Of a DNA stretch of 64,000 nucleotides, positions 11,001 to 25,600 are shown piece by piece. The stretch comes from Taenia hydatigena (taxonomy: Eukaryota > Platyhelminthes > Cestoda > Cyclophyllidea > Taeniidae), in assembly GCA_036345935.2 (NCBI GenBank), contig JADWOT020000030.1, positions 124,001 through 188,000 of the forward strand, read 5' to 3'. Positions within the stretch are counted from its first letter, which is position 1, and every line of letters begins with the position of its first letter. The notes below the pieces were generated by a model that was not told the DNA's origin, did not search any database, and saw nothing but the letters and a program-made list of their open reading frames with translations. A program made the position numbers and the translations under genes.

Positions 11001-14000
11001 TCTGAAGCAGAGAGGGCTGCATCCTGACTGCTGTTGCCTACTGACTATCTGCTGATTGTTTCAATTAATGTAATTAAAATGTCTGAAAACATTTGAACTT
11101 ATCACACTAAGGGTAGACGCAGGGAAGGGAAGAAAATTGGGGACCCTGCATTGGCGGCAGTTCCAGCGGCCATTCTCAATACATATGTGGCATGAACTTT
11201 AAAGATATACTCAAAACCACCAGATTTAGCCTCCAAGAAGAATCGTGTTGATTCTTTGTGTGCTTTTGCACGATTTATTTTTTGGCGGCAACAGATGTCA
11301 GGGTCTCCCATGACTCCCATTTCGACCAGTGTTTTAGTTTGTCACAGACCAGCGAGAGAAGGCTTTTACTAGGGAATATGTCTACTGAGAACAATAAACT
11401 AGCAAGGATGATGAGAAGTACGCTACGTATCCTTAATACCTTGTGATGCATGTCTTTCAAGGCCTGTCACTTCACAGGATCACTAACTGAGTAACCGTTT
11501 AGTTTAGGGCGAGAGCCCGACCATTCATCACTTTGGAGAAACCCCACGTCATATAGGCCAACAATGTCAGTCTTCGTCAGAATTCCGTTCGGTGACCGAA
11601 CTTTACAACCTAACGTCAGATTCCTGGCCTTGATAGTTGCTTGATATAGGTTTGTTAGCATACCAAAAGACGCATATCTCTTAAGTAGATTCACTAAGAA
11701 ATACAAATTCGATGATCGGTCTGAGGTGAAATTTTCGCCTAGTCAAAAGACAGCAGCATTAATATCGCAGCAAGTGTTGTAGCAGGAAGCCTCCAAGTAC
11801 CAAAGCGGCTTATTGAGGCTTAAAGACATTATAGTGATGGATCTGGATATTGCGCATAATGGGCTCAAAGTAGAGCACCGCTCGTTAGTGATTGCGATTA
11901 ATGTGGATGGCAACATTTTGACTGCGCTAGTGTATCGAAATAAAAATGCCAGTGCCAGCATAAAGCGGGCTGCTAAGGCAAAAGCCAATAATAAGTCAAA
12001 CGAAGGCAACCCTTTAACAGCAATGTGAATGGTACTCAGAAAGTCAAAAGGGAGAAAGTAACGTGAGGACCAAAATGGAATAGGAAAGTAAAATTTATGG
12101 TAAATTCAGTGGAGTACGGGAAGGTGGAGGGCAGTGAGGTAAATTGAGTTGAAATTTGTTAGGCAGCACTACTTGGGTGAATATAATTGGAGAATATAAT
12201 TGCGATGATCGAGTAATGTTGCAAAAATATGGCGATATCAAGAGTTAGGAGAAATCGGGCTTATGCAATGGTGAGCGATGTATTCAAAACACAGGGACTG
12301 GATTGAAACGCAGCTGGTGAAAGTTGCTGATGTCAAGACAAATGGATGAAACCTGCGAGACTTAATGGATATGGTATCTGCTACCTAAGTAGAAGAGTGC
12401 AAATTTATAGCCCGTCGCGGATGCTTTATTGGCACCACTAATTCAGCCGTCTTTCTTTCTGCGCTTCACCAGCTCCCCCGGTTTGAAGACGCATGCGTGC
12501 CCGAAATCACATAGCTGTAAAGGCATAACAAATGCCAGAGTATATGATTCTGATCTTGCGTGGTACTGCCTCGCCGCTGATACATTAGTGTCTGCGTAGG
12601 TTTGACTTCAAGTATCATGACTACGGGGTAACATCGTTAATAGCTAAATCATTGAGTCTCTGCGAGTAGCAATCGCTCCCTGTTCCATTAACTGACAGCC
12701 CAGTCGTTCTTTTGTTTTCTGCCCAATCTTTTGATCGATTAGAGGCAGAAGCCCATTACAAAGCATTTGAGCAGCACATGATAGGGTGGATTTGATATGA
12801 GCTGGGTGGATGTTAGCAGCTCCCCGGCTATGTCCGTTAGAAGTGTAGACGCAGAAAGATAACACGATCGCCGGCCAACGCCGCAGTGGAGGACTGAAGT
12901 GAACAAGGGTCTGCGGCTCAGTTGCCTATAACTATAGTCCATGCCTTGGGTAATCGATGTTCCGAGTTTGACTATTGGCTGTCTGTTTTTTTCGTATCCA
13001 TCGTCTATTCCTTTCCACACTTACTAGTGCGCATTGATTACCAATCGCCATGCGGCGGCCCAGACGGTAATATGTGACATAGTACGATGCGCACCGATTA
13101 AGATGAGGTAGGTACGAAGCTATGCACTGCTAGAGAATGGAATGAGAGGCGATAACATTGGCAGGTGAAATGCTAATGTATGGTTCAACACAATAGAATG
13201 GGATTGGATGGCATGCCCAATTCGATGTAAGAGTGGGTAGATGATCGGATTTTATAGCAAAAGTGCAAATATCTGTGTAATCTAATGTGAAATTTGCAAC
13301 AGAGGTGGCTACAAGACGATGGTTAAGCTCGGTTTGTTTAGTCTTCTTTCCTTCAATATTTAAGATACTCATAATCTTGAGCCATTCGTGGGCAAATTAT
13401 CGTGAATGAATACATATATGATGCACAATTTAGAATGTAAGTGCTGTATTTATGTGCACTTCTGCTAGTGTCAGCACTTGCGCACTCAAACGCCAACTAG
13501 TGCACCCTCCTACAAATGCGCCCATCCCCTGCGACAAGATCAAACTCTTGTGGTGAGTTTCGCTGGCACATCATTTTCAAATAGAAGGTGACAAAAGCCC
13601 CTTGCATTCGATCAGCCGTAAATGTGACGGACGCATCTTACTTGATGATTTTCCACTCTGTCTTGGGATTCACTAATAAGCTAATTCTCGAGGTAACACA
13701 ATACGGGCCAGCTGGAGGAAGGGTTGAGCAAACTCACAACGCTTCTCATGCTTGGAAAAATGCCTTTAGATGAGTCATAGCCTTCCAAAAGGATATCGTT
13801 TGATATTCCACGAGAATGGTGTAACCCATGGTTTTATTCATCACACATTCCACACCATAAATTATGTAAGACACGGAAAACAACATCTTCCAAATCCACA
13901 AGTTATAATGGCAACAGCCAAAAAGGAGGGCATTGGGGCCAACACCCTGATATAACTCAGAGGTTAGTGAGGCGTGACCAAGACATGAAGGTCTATAAAA

Positions 14001-14377
14001 AGCACACCAAAGTCATTAAGCATTACATTAATGCAATCGACTAAGGGACCACTTTTGCCGTTGCGTGGGGCCTGTCATCCAAAACAATTAACATCACCAC
14101 CATGTAAGTCATCTGTGTGCCATTTTGGCGCAAACACTGGGCTCGATTGCCAAGGTAGGGTCTGCAACTATACTATTTTTAATTCATCGCGCCATGGCAT
14201 TGGGAGCTCTGCCTTTCCAAGAAGGGGATTCCGGAAGGCGTGAGTAGTGGTTCCCATGATAAGCGAGGCTGCTAATTTTAAAACTGCGGATACCAGAGTG
14301 GAAGTGGGGATGGAATATTCAGGGACTTTCATGACTTTACGCAGCGTCAAGCTAGCATACACTTCAGTGCAATGTAA
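8031..14377. other. Intergenic, no gene seen
   Basis: About 6.3 kb. A pyrimidine-rich stretch lies near 8040-8180 and purine-rich stretches near 10780-10880 and 12030-12170. Frames such as 11813-12028 (+) read like protein but have no start context, splice sites or recognisable domain. Exon C and D of the decayed zinc-finger copy III should fall near 13.9-14.1 kb on the - strand, but I could not find them. Confidence 0.4.
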
Positions 14378-15075
14378 TACTCTTTTGATGACAATAGCAG
14401 TATAGGGTTTCTGCGACAAACTGGAAGGCTTCATATGTGTGTGAAATGAGATGCTGCAGTGATATTTCGAGGTAACTGGCAAAAGACAGGATTGATCCAA
14501 TTTCGTTACTCAGATTAAAGAGCGAGCCAATTAACTTAACATTTTATCCATCAATAACCTTACGCAAAATCTTTATTGGTAAACACGCACACTGATATGG
14601 GCATAAGTGTACTGGCACATAGTTCTCTAGCTATAAATGAAAATGGAAAAGCGTATCTCTAACTGGAATAAATCTGCTATTTTGGTCACAAAACGTGTGT
14701 TTGTTATTAAAATGACGGCCCTGAACATCACAGAGCATATTGCGCATTTGTGAAATACCATCTTGGTAAAGAGCATGTCATGGTGCACGGGATCACTCAA
14801 CAGAGCTTACAGTGCTTGCACTGTTTTAAATGCAAATGATTAACAGCCGCATATTCAGCCAAATCTATGGGCAGCATAAACGTGTGTCAGAGATTACCGT
14901 GATATACTTCCCCCGTCTTTGTCCTCCAAATAATGAGCTGCTTCCGAACTAACTTTCCTTAGCTGAGGATAATAAGCCATTTATCATTGAAGACTTTTAG
15001 TGCATTCGGAATTTCGGAGGGCAAAAGAATTGTTCTTATTCTACGAAATAGCCATGGAGCAGAGTAACGAGCCAT
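14378..15075 (-). pseudogene. Decayed zinc-finger gene copy (copy III)
   Basis: About 400 bp (14680-15075) align by eye with 27690-28095, with the same order of blocks. Within it, near 14690-14760, the - strand reads F-H-K-C-A-I-C followed by 12 residues and then T and T where His should be; a single inserted base explains the loss. Finger B appears near 14378-14432, recognisable from the sequence around ctgctattgtcatcaaaag and again shifted by one base. The order A then B and the spacing of about 350 bp match the intact gene. No coding capacity remains. Confidence 0.5.
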
Positions 15076-18000
15076 AGACGCGACTCGAACCCGCAATCTT
15101 AAGAGTAAAAACACGGCACATTATCTACTGCCTTTCTGGTTTCATTAATCCATTGCTTCGGCTGCTAGCTTTCCTTCCAACCCCTTATTGCATGGCACGG
15201 CATACCTGCTCTTCTGCACTCAATGCAAGTTTGCTTCTGCGCATGGTCTGCGCTGACACTTCCGATGCAGAATAGCACCATATTTACACTCTTCCTGTGT
15301 GTGTGTGATTCTGTTTGACTGCCACTGGTAGTGACAGCTACAAGGTAGAAGTCTAAAGGCAACTTTCAAATGAACGCTTGATGATAATGCGGATGTAGCC
15401 AATGTGGCTGAGGTAAGTGGTTAATGGTAACAGAAGGTAGCGCAGTGGTGGTGGATGTTGGGTCACTTCCGTAGCTTAGTCGAAGGGTATAGAGCCATGG
15501 CTATAAGAAGTTGGTCAAAAATTAGAGCTTTTCTAGCTTTGCTATCCCCTTTCCACCTCTCCTTTCCGTACCTTGCAATCTACAACTATTTGGCAGGGTG
15601 TGAGAGAAGATTGAGATGGCACCGTCACTGGCAAATCGACATCATAGCCCCGAGGTGTAGTAACTAGCACTCAGAGCATTGAGTCCTGCAGCCCTTCCCC
15701 ATTCTTGACCCACCCAGTACTTCTAAATGTCGCCTTTATAAAGGAAAGTATTTGTGTATGCAGGTAAGCGGGTTAATATAAGGCTGGATTATCAAATGAC
15801 ACCTTTGATGGTCTAAGGCAGAAGAGGGTTTAATGCGCGATGGCATATAACATGCACAATGGTATCGTCCTAAGCTTCCTTGAACCGTAATTGGCGTTTC
15901 GGACTCAGGAAGTTCAAGAAGAAAATGTTCATTTTGAATTTCCCGATCTCTTATTCAGACCTCATTTGCACATCAAAAGCGCATTTTGAACTTTTGATAC
16001 TGATACAATCGCCCGGTGAGGCATGTAGAGAAGGGATTTGGACTGAGGTAATAGGTGAATGGCTTTGAGTTCTTACACGTTTTCGCCAATCCCGACTTGT
16101 TGTATCCGTAATCGTTTGCCTGTCTAGCATGCACATTAAAAGAATTGGAAATTTATCCTTCCGGAGATATGCATAGCTCATACTCACTATCATACTAGCG
16201 ATTCCCAATTTGCACGCAGCGCATGCATTTTACTGAGCCTGACTATAATGATTTTGGATTGGACATAAGGCTTCTAAGCCCCGTTTGCTTGCATACACAT
16301 ATGCGCCTTAAATGTGCAGACAAGTGAATGCATGTGCAATGCTTATCCGTATTTGAAGGTATGTATGCGACCATGTGCGTGCACTTGCATTCTGACACAC
16401 ATTACGTAGTCTGAAAAATAGACAGCAACGAAAGTTGTAGAATTTCATGATGCAACTACTGGTGCTGCTGTGGTCGGATAAAGGTCGGCATAAGCTGCAA
16501 AGTATTTGCAGAAGACAAATAATTGTCTACGGTCAGGCGCTGTATAGTGCTCAAACAGTCACGTCGATTCTCTTGTGTCTCTGGCAGGGAAGATCTATGA
16601 GCTAATGGCTCCGCGAACAGCAAAGTGACTTTTACTTCTTTGAACGGAAACTTCCTGTAAAGCAACACAAATAGTTGTTTTATCTGATGGCTTTTTGAAG
16701 ATGGGAACATGGAAATGGTCATAAATCAAACATGTCTATAATGGTATATTACCTACTACTTATCAAACGCCCAGTTTACCTTACTTAACTTTACTTGCTT
16801 TGGTTGACATCAGTCTTCTATTCCACTCCATCATACACCCTTCAGTGATAGAGGAGTCATCGACTAATAACACCAGAGTATTTCTACTGCGACACGACTT
16901 ACCACATTACACAGATCGTCTTATTTCAAAAGCTCTAACCGCTTAGGTGCCAAGGAAATTCTTATTAGCAGCAGTCCTCCCAAAATACTCCCTACAACTT
17001 ACTATCCTATAGGAATGGGGCGCAACGTAGCAAAGTTATGCGGTAAATGCCAAATTTTTGAGCCCTAATTCTTACGCGTTTTCGGCTGAACAATCCTTTA
17101 CCCTATTGCTTTGTTTAAATTCGTTTTCTCTTACTATGTCAATTGTGTGAACTTTAACTGCAGTTTGGCATCCCAAGTGTAACAAACTTTTTCTCCTAAT
17201 TTTCGGGTAGGTTCTTTTCTTCCCTAAGACTCCGATAAGGACTTCCCATTTTCCTTATCAAACATTTTTCTCTTCGAGCAGCAAGGTTCACACAGTACAT
17301 CATATAATTCTCTCGCCCACTTTTGTATTCGCTTATTGTGTGGTCAGGTTTCTTGGAAACCTTTAAGTGACTACCCGCACTAAGTCCAGTGAGCCATCCA
17401 AACTTCACCAAAAAAATTTAAAGTGTGTTTACAGCTCATCATTATTCTATTGGCCTGCGCTGAACAGAATAGAGGAATACATGCGAGGCATCCTTTAGCC
17501 ACATCCTCAGATTGCCAATAGTAATATGGTTAAGTGTGCGAATCGGTGGTAACTAGCCTCTGTAGATCTCCAGGGGTTGATTTAAAGAGTCCTACACGCC
17601 AAGTCAATTCATGCTATACCCTATATGATCATCAGCAGAGGAACTAGGAAGTCCATCTTTGTTCTATCCGATGTCTAATAATGCTGCGATGTCAACACGA
17701 GGAGTCTATCAACAGGCAAATCCAGTTAAATAACGATCTAAAGAGCGCACATTTGCCACCTGCTAACAATTTACCGGCGTACTCATCCGCCATTACCTGC
17801 ACTGTATGCATAAGGGAATCCCAGCATCTTGCTGCAGTCCGTCAATCTACTTCTCACCGGCTGATGGTAGGTGATCAAGATCAGCCACCGACTTCATTTT
17901 TAGACAGAAATAATGATGCTCATAGGCGAATCCACCGCTTTCACCTCGCAATTATTGCTGTTAAAGAGGCGACCCCATCAAAGCTATTTCACACCCCGGT

Positions 18001-19930
18001 CACCACCGTTTACACCTGAGTCCTCTCCCATCGTCTCGAAATCACAAAGGATGCAAACTCGCATTGTTCACTTAATTCCTTAAAAATAATAGCCCCACAG
18101 GACATTAACACCGTCTTCTATGCACATAATGCCAATGAGCTAGATCTATGCTTATACCGACATCGGCAATCTTCTACGTAGTGGCATTCTAAAGACAACG
18201 GTCTTACCTGAAATGCCCTCCTGCTCTAGCCTCGAAATGCAACTTTGAAGCCATAATCCTACTTAACACTCCTGACCAAAACCCTAGAGTGTTGCAAGTT
18301 CTATCGTTTCACAACTTTACTGAACAATGAAACCAATTAACAGTACATTGTTTTCAACAACAACGCAAACTTAGCGTCATCGCTCAATCCAACTTTTGAA
18401 AAGTAAGCACCTCACCTCCAGGATTTAGCAAGAAGCCTTTAGCATTGTTTACCGAAACACGGCCTATGACCCAAAATAACTGATAGCCGCTTGTTGTGCA
18501 TTCAATATTCTAGCCGTTGACAAGCATTTATGCTGGCTAATTATTTCGCAACCCTGAATGACAGTTTCCAAGTGTTGCAGTTTCTTTTTAGTGCAATTCT
18601 TAACAAGATCACGAAGGTAGGCGTGACTTACAATGTAAGTACGTGGTTCAATGGTTTATAAATGGATTTTACTTGCGCATGGGACGATTGGCAGCGAATA
18701 GCTTCAAAATACCCTTATCACATTTTTCTGCCCTGTCAGGACCAGATTAGCTATAATTATCCAGACATCGATCTGCTTGAAAAGGATTCATACGTCTCTC
18801 ACAAATTTTTTTCCTATTTTTATTATATAAGCTGCCAATCCTTGATTTATAAAGCCGGCACACTAGGATTTCTTCATAAGCAGTTAGTTGCAAAAATGCC
18901 AGTAATGAAATTTTTGCGTCAAATTCTGTTTGGTCAAGTGCACAAAGCCTAAAACTGTAAAGATTGCCTTACCTCTTTTAGCGACATTTAGCACTCTATC
19001 ATCTTAACTAGTTGCCAGCCTTGTATTTCTACTTAATGCTTTGTTTCCTGATTGGCGTACTCCTTCACACCTACTTCCTTTTGATACCTCCATTTTCGTG
19101 GGTAGTATGTCCCGTTAGTTAGCCCGTTTAGCACCACCAATGCATCTTCCTTCTCTTCCGCATTCTGAATAATCACCACAGCGCAATAGCGTGGCAATTG
19201 CTACATGGGTGAGTGAATGGGCGAGATCGCATGCATAAGAGGCAGTGCCGCTTCTTCGCATATGCAGTGACGATTAAATGCCGACCAAATGTGAAAGCTG
19301 AAAGGAAACCATGCTCATGCTTTTGTAGAACTATATTGATTTTCGTATCGGTTTCCATAGGGTATAATGACTAGCGTAGGTAGCCTTAGTTCGGCCCCAA
19401 GGACAAAGAGGCCTTCTGTATGTCATCTTCGTCTGGAAACTTTAAAACACCTTATTTCTTGTGTAACAGTTAGTCCAGTGTATTATAAGTCATCCTATTT
19501 CCACCTTAACATCTCGATGACTTGATAGGAATCCAACTTTACGAGCAACACTGACAGCACAAAAAAGCGGCGTTAAGTGCAAAAATGCGCCTCATGTTAA
19601 GCACATGACTACCGTTGATGCTCAAGATGGTTAGAAGAGAAATAATCAATCGCTCAGAGAATAAGAACCATTCGTAACGTGAGCAGATGTTTTCTAAAAC
19701 GTATCCGTAGACCTGAAATAAACCACAAGCAGCACAGCACTGAAGACACCTCCACGATTTGAATGGATGTTAATGCACGCAGTAGATGGGATTTTGTTAC
19801 AGCACATTTTGTGGTTAAAACTGCCTTTGATCAATGGCAGGATAAATTTGCTACGAGCCCTCCATCTCCTTATGCATCAGATCGTAGCAGTGTAGTTCCA
19901 AAGGATCACCGCCGCAAAACCATATCATAC
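15076..19930. other. Intergenic, no gene seen
   Basis: About 4.9 kb. The + frame at 17681-18019 (112 codons) contains C-T-V-C followed by scattered His residues and may be a scrap of a retroelement, but no reverse-transcriptase or nuclease motif can be read. The region 16270-16400 is rich in alternating purine-pyrimidine steps (tgtgca, gcatgc, acacat). Confidence 0.4.
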
Positions 19931-20125
19931 CCCTCCAACTTATATTACAGGCGCCAGTGATCGCAAGGGGTGGCAACCTATGAGGTCTGTCACATCGTGG
20001 GGTTATGCTGCATCGCACCGGGTTAGGTTGTGCACTAGTGACTGCTGTAGTACATGCCGTGCCACTGACACATTTTATTGCATTATACCTGTCTATAATT
20101 TTCTTCATTTCATCCCCTACTCACA
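19931..20125 (+). repeat. Dispersed repeat R2, copy 1
   Basis: A stretch of about 190 bp beginning near ctccaact and containing gcgccagtgatcgcaagggg resembles, in the same orientation, 48572-48770. Shared landmarks in order are cgccagtgatcg, ggtggcaacc/ggtggcttct, tctgtcaca, catcg, a ctgcagtacacgtcgtg-like block and a ctttgctcgtctacatttct-like block. No coding frame is shared. It is likely an old short interspersed element; its ends cannot be set by eye. Confidence 0.5.
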
Positions 20126-22264
20126 TTTCACCTACCCTTTTTATGTTTATGCTTGTTTATGCTTGGCTATTGACTTTATAAACTTACTGTTTAAGATGTA
20201 ATAACGGGGAAGTATGCCTCTGGTCCCACATTTTGCACTTTAGCAATCCATTATCTGCATGTAAATGAGCTGCTTAATTGCATCAATGGCAGGATTCGCT
20301 GCTTAACTATGAGTTATATCAGCAATTTTGATATGCTTAAATGGATGTTTTCTGCCCCATAATTCTGTTTGATCCACAGCGACCTGCTAAAATGCGATTT
20401 GGCTAGCATCCATGACCGTAATTAAAATGACACTTAAAATATGGGACAAGATTACGTTTTCCTAATCACAATCGGGACAAGTTGTAAAGAAATCGCAGGG
20501 GATTTAAGCGCCTCACCTGGAGCCTGATTGAAATGGTCCTGACATTGCAAAACACCGAAAGGGCCAATCACTCTACTTTGGACCTTGTTATTTTTTCCAG
20601 CGCATCAGCTTAATTAAGTGCCAAAGTAAGTAATAAACAGACTGTGCTCAAATCCGTAAGTCCTTTCCTCTCTGACGCAGTATGTGACCAGTCAAATTCA
20701 CTGATTGGATCGCACAAGATTATGGAAGTTGATGATCTCGTGTCCGATAACCACTATCGCATTGTGTGTAGACTGCAGACCAGAAAGTAACACCCATGAC
20801 AGATGAATTTTAACGCCCTAAGTCATAAAGATTTTCACGGGATTTACTTTAACCTGGCAGATTTTGCAGTGGAAAATAGAGATGGCGTTCGTCTTGTGAT
20901 GGCAGTGCTACTGCAGTATAATAAACCATCAGAAGCCGGATTTACTCGCAACAAAACGAGAAAGCTTTTTGCTAGCTTCAATTATGGACCATTCGCATCA
21001 ACAAAAGGATAGCATTACCAACAGGCACCACATAGGCAGCATTGGCAGCAGAAAAATTAACAGCATTGTCATCGTTTTCATGTGCGGTGCGAACTATCAG
21101 TACTTTAGCAACGGGTTTGGCCGACCACTCACTGACGATGGCACACATTTGCGCTGCTTAAAATATAGGAACGCGGGCACAGCTACTTTGCCAGCGATGG
21201 GAGCGATTGAGTTAAAAACATGAGACTGTGGACCCACGGTAAAGGAGACGTTATTATATTCACAATGATTATGCACCTTCATGCAGGAATCTTTGTCTGC
21301 GTGTGTGCAAGGTAGGGTCCCATGGTAGGAGAATGCTGAAGTGCCGATGATCTCGAGTTTGCGAATGCGATGATAGTACTGCAGCAGGTTGAATATAGAA
21401 TTGCTGTATTAGTTCCCCAACAGAGAGTCGACCACCGTCTTTAATGCATCCCACTCCTCTTCTGTAGGGACATGAAGTTTACGTCGAACGGAGGATGAAG
21501 AGTTGGTAAGCCAAGTGAGCGACAAATGAAATGGACAATCGGATGGGTAGGAAGACTACTATTACTACTACAGTCAAATTGATACTAATAACGGTAACCC
21601 AAGTAACATAGAAGTTGAGCATCAAGGAAATGTTGACACTTGGATACGAAATGATCCATGCAGGCATCTGACTAAAATCAGGAGGAGCCGACTTAATATT
21701 CGCACCCTACTTTCTTACAGCTGGAGGGATGCAGGGTCTCTGGTCTGTTTCTTATGACAGTGGCTGTAGTTTGATGAATTGTCTGTCCAATTAGAGCTGT
21801 AAATCTCTAACTTTCCTATCAATTTTAGCAGTCTACAGGCTTACCCCTTTCATCTCGACCCCCTAGCGTGTAAAACTAGTTTACCGATTGAGTGAGAAAT
21901 CCTGTAGCAGGAATATTATATGCGATACTGCAATCGAGGGCAGAACTCTTCAGATTTTAATTGCTTTCAAGGACAGTTAACGTGCGTTTCGCAAAGCAAC
22001 TTGAAATCGCTGACCGATTCTCACCAAAAAAGCGTACTCAAATGAACTTCGGTCTTTTGGGCCCTGTCCCTGGTGCACGAATTATGGCCGATGTACCAAT
22101 GTCGTCGAGATGTCTTATTTTTTTCGTGAGGAAACAAACCTGACTTTAGTGTCCAGAATTTGGCGTATCTTTGTGCGAAGCATCTGTTGTTGTGGATGAT
22201 TGGTTGAGTGCAGACGTGTTCGTAGCAGGTAAGTTAGTAAGCAAAATTTCCATCTGAAAACCGA
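20126..22264. other. Intergenic, no gene seen
   Basis: Short frames only. The + frames at 20803-21012 and 20969-21223 overlap but show no domain, start context or splice logic. Confidence 0.4.
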
Positions 22265-22680
22265 TTGTCCTTGCAGCTTAGCCTAAGCTATTGCTCCAGA
22301 GTAGAGATGGCATTTATTCCCCTTTTAATACTCACTTTCCATTTACCACCTTCTCTTACCAATCAAACACATCTCACTTCTTCCACAAACTCATTTTCAA
22401 TCTTCAACAACCTCTATCCATCTTATTTAGCCTTCACTCCTTTCCTCTCTATATGCCTTCAACCTCCCATCGATCCCCATCACTACCGCCTCACACCCTC
22501 TATCCGCCCATTCCTCCATTCATCAATCCATCAAGACATTATTTCTGCCCTTTTCATGTGACTTTACCGAAACTCATGCACACAAAATTCTTACATTTTT
22601 GCTCCTCAACCCATTCCTACCGACTCACGTCATCTGCACTCCCTCCATCCTCATTGTCTAAATATCAGCGTTAGGCGCAA
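22265..22680. other. G-poor, C/T/A-rich tract
   Basis: About 400 bp in which G is nearly absent from the + strand and runs such as ctcctcaacccattcc and caaacacatctcacttcttc dominate. It creates two overlapping open frames (98 and 127 codons) because stop codons need either TA pairs or G. The predicted peptides are rich in Ser, Pro, His, Phe and Leu and look compositional, not coding. Possibly a degenerate simple repeat. Confidence 0.5.
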
Positions 22681-25600
22681 TACAAAGTGCACCTGCTCCT
22701 GCATTCACCGATGCAGTGTAAACATCCACATTTCAACAAACACCAATATCGATGCAATCCTGAACCTCTGAGCGATAACAGCGACGCCACCATGACCGCC
22801 AAAGCCACTGCCTCCAATAAACGCATCACCACCACCATCATTTTATTGGCATTAAGCTATTTACTTCAGTAGCCTGGCGAAAGTCAATGGGTTGTGGTAG
22901 ACCTGCGGTTAAGTAGACTCTACAATAGGTTATCCTTGTCGTTTACGTTCGTTGCCATCATTGAATGCATGTGACTTCTGCTTAGATGTACGTGTTGCAT
23001 TCTGGCTGAAAAAGAAGCAAGTGTACTCCTTTCGATGCACTCTACTTATGAGAATGCTCTGTAGGTGAAAGGATGATTGGTTCTGTTTGTGGCAATTTCA
23101 TTGCCTGATAAGTGGGTTCTATCAATTAGAACTTGTTGAGATTATCCAATGTAACAGAGAAGCTAATTTAGCGGTGATGAGAAGAACATTTGCTCAATGT
23201 GCTTAAAAGAACCTGCTCACAACTCATCAATGATTGTGTCATCTGCAATTTTTACGACCACCATCCTGTTAATTAAGTGAGGATGCACACTTGTTCAAGA
23301 AGCAAATCTATTCTTAACAGCAAATTCATGTAAACAACAAAATAGAAGCCCCCACAAAGCAGCTTAGACAGATGTTCACGCGGAAGAGGTTGAAGAGAAA
23401 TGGACGGAAATACTTGATGTGAGGTTCATCTGATTGTAACGGCTACCGATTTTTGTCATCGTATTTAGAAATAAGCGTGTGCAAGGTAATGATTTAAGGA
23501 ACCGACGCAGACTGTGCAACAGCTTAGATCGACTGTGAATGCAGATGGGAATAAAGATTTGCAAATTTGACAGGTGGAAGCGGAATGCAAAGAGAGTCAA
23601 AGAAGACGAAAAATGGCGTAATGGGAAAAATTAAGGTAAGAGGAAACAATTGCAAGAATGACGTGATTCTTCTCCCCGGGAGAGAGTCGAATAGGTTCCT
23701 AGCACTCTGTGAAGGCAAAGATAATCAAGATGACATTGACGCCTTGTCTCTTTTGCAAATTGTTTCTCCTTTCGAATACTTAGTTACCTATCTGACTTAA
23801 TGATCGACGGATGGCTCTTTAAGCCATCTGCCCGATTCTTAATTCTTCGAGATAGGTCTGAGAGTCCCCATTGGTTCCCTTGTTGGTAGCTTCCCATAAC
23901 TCCTTACATGGGTTCTTCCTATCTTGCGTGGTTATGAACTACAAAGCTGTGCCCCTCGGCATATCAACCATCCTATCTGTAAATCAACTAACCATAGTAG
24001 CCAGTAATACATTCTACCTCCTGTTTAGAACATTGTCCTCCCAATGCTTTCGTTTTGTCTTATTAACAAATAGACAAAATTCATTTTGTAACTACTTTTA
24101 GAGTTGTTTTTTATAATGCTTTTATTTCCTTTTCTTTTGAACTCTAGAATCAGCGTATCCGTCTGCCTTTTAGCCTTAGCTAAACATCGTGGTGGATGGT
24201 GGTAGGAATGGCGAAGGAGCTCGACATGCTGATTTTTACTGCCACTAATTTACTTCCGGTGGTTATGGCACAGGCATGCTGACCAGTAGTGTACTTCTTC
24301 AATTCAAATAAACGTTCTAAGGAGTGAATGCAGTGCTTGATTTGGGTTCGGGAAATTTCCATACCGTTTGAGGGGGTGGTACACAACTTGGAAATACTTA
24401 AATAACCTGGTCTCTGGCTAATCTTATGGTTCTTTATGTTGAATGCTGTGCACGCGTGCCATCGTCCCCCACGAATTTTTTCTAACTACCTCTTTGTCAA
24501 CTTGTTGGACACCTCTCACTGCCAGTTATTTGAAATTGACAGCCATGACCACTGCTCTCGGCTCTTATTTGTCCGTCTCAGAGCCTACGGCGTTAGCTAT
24601 TACGTCAGTAGTAGCAGAACACGAACAAGTGACTAAAGAGAGATGCTTAAGGAGTAAGATCATGCCTTGGGGTTGTTGCAATTTCAGCTTTTGAACTCAC
24701 GAACGACATCAAGTGCTTGCACTTACAAATTTGATGTCGCCTGAGGTTCCTTATACTCGAATAGGGAATATACAATGACGGATATTTCCTTATTAGGCTA
24801 ATTTTCCACCTTACTTTTCCCCTCTAATGATTATGTCAGAACTGGTGCCGACAGATTGTGATGCTGAGGTGGCGGTCATCTTGGGTGCTCTTGCACCAAC
24901 CAAAGCCAGATTAGAATAATCTCTCCAAACTTCCGGACGAGGTTGGATATAATCGCACACTTCGAGTGCATTACGACGAAAATTATGTACGAGGGCAGCG
25001 CCGAAGGCAAGGCGAAAGTTTGCACCCGTGCTTGCATCGAAGTCTTTCAAAAAGACTTGTTTGATTACAAACCATGACCAACAGTAAACATCTGCTCTAT
25101 ATCCCTTTTGATTGTTTCCCTTGTGAAAAGTGTCTTGAGGCACTTAAGTGACATGTGCAGATACCATCATAAGCGGTACATTCACACCATGCCTATTGCC
25201 TAAACACGCGAGTCCTCTGTAACAAGGGCGCATCAACTGTTTCCTCCCTCTTCCTTCTATGGCTTTTGCATCAGCTCATGGAATCGAGGTTTATTTTTAG
25301 TGGATAACTGCAATATGATTGAGCTGTTCAACAGATGACAGCATCACTGCTTTAACATATGGACGCCCAAAAGGTGTGGCATTAATCACAGCTCAGCTGA
25401 ACCTTGCTTGTCTACTGACCGAGGATAGACTAGATTACGGTTACGCAAAATTAGGTCGTACGTATAGCTCCTCGTATTTTAAAAGTCGTGATTAGAAATA
25501 TTTCTAATTTTAAAACTGTCTGTAACATCGGCGGGTTAAGAACAAACCGCTTTGAATGGCTAACTTTTTATTGACCTATCTGATTATATTGTTGTCCAAA

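Noticed and set aside
14168..14500. 110-codon - frame next to copy III
   Set aside because: It overlaps the ruined exon B of copy III in a different frame; no independent evidence for a protein.
15060..15150. tRNA-like sequence on the - strand with a perfect B box (GGTTCGAGTC)
   Set aside because: The T arm cannot form five pairs and no acceptor stem or convincing anticodon arm could be drawn. The same position in copy IV has no B box, so it looks like chance within the copy III flank.
17681..18019. 112-codon + frame with a C-x2-C pair, possible retroelement zinc finger
   Set aside because: The His residues do not fall at finger spacing and no reverse-transcriptase motif could be read nearby.
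22265..22674. Two overlapping + frames of 98 and 127 codons
   Set aside because: They arise from a G-poor tract; the peptides are compositional and have no splice or start support.
24811..25143. 110-codon - frame, briefly considered as a decayed finger exon (Y-C-W-S-W)
   Set aside because: The second Cys and the His positions do not fit and neither exon B nor exon C follows.
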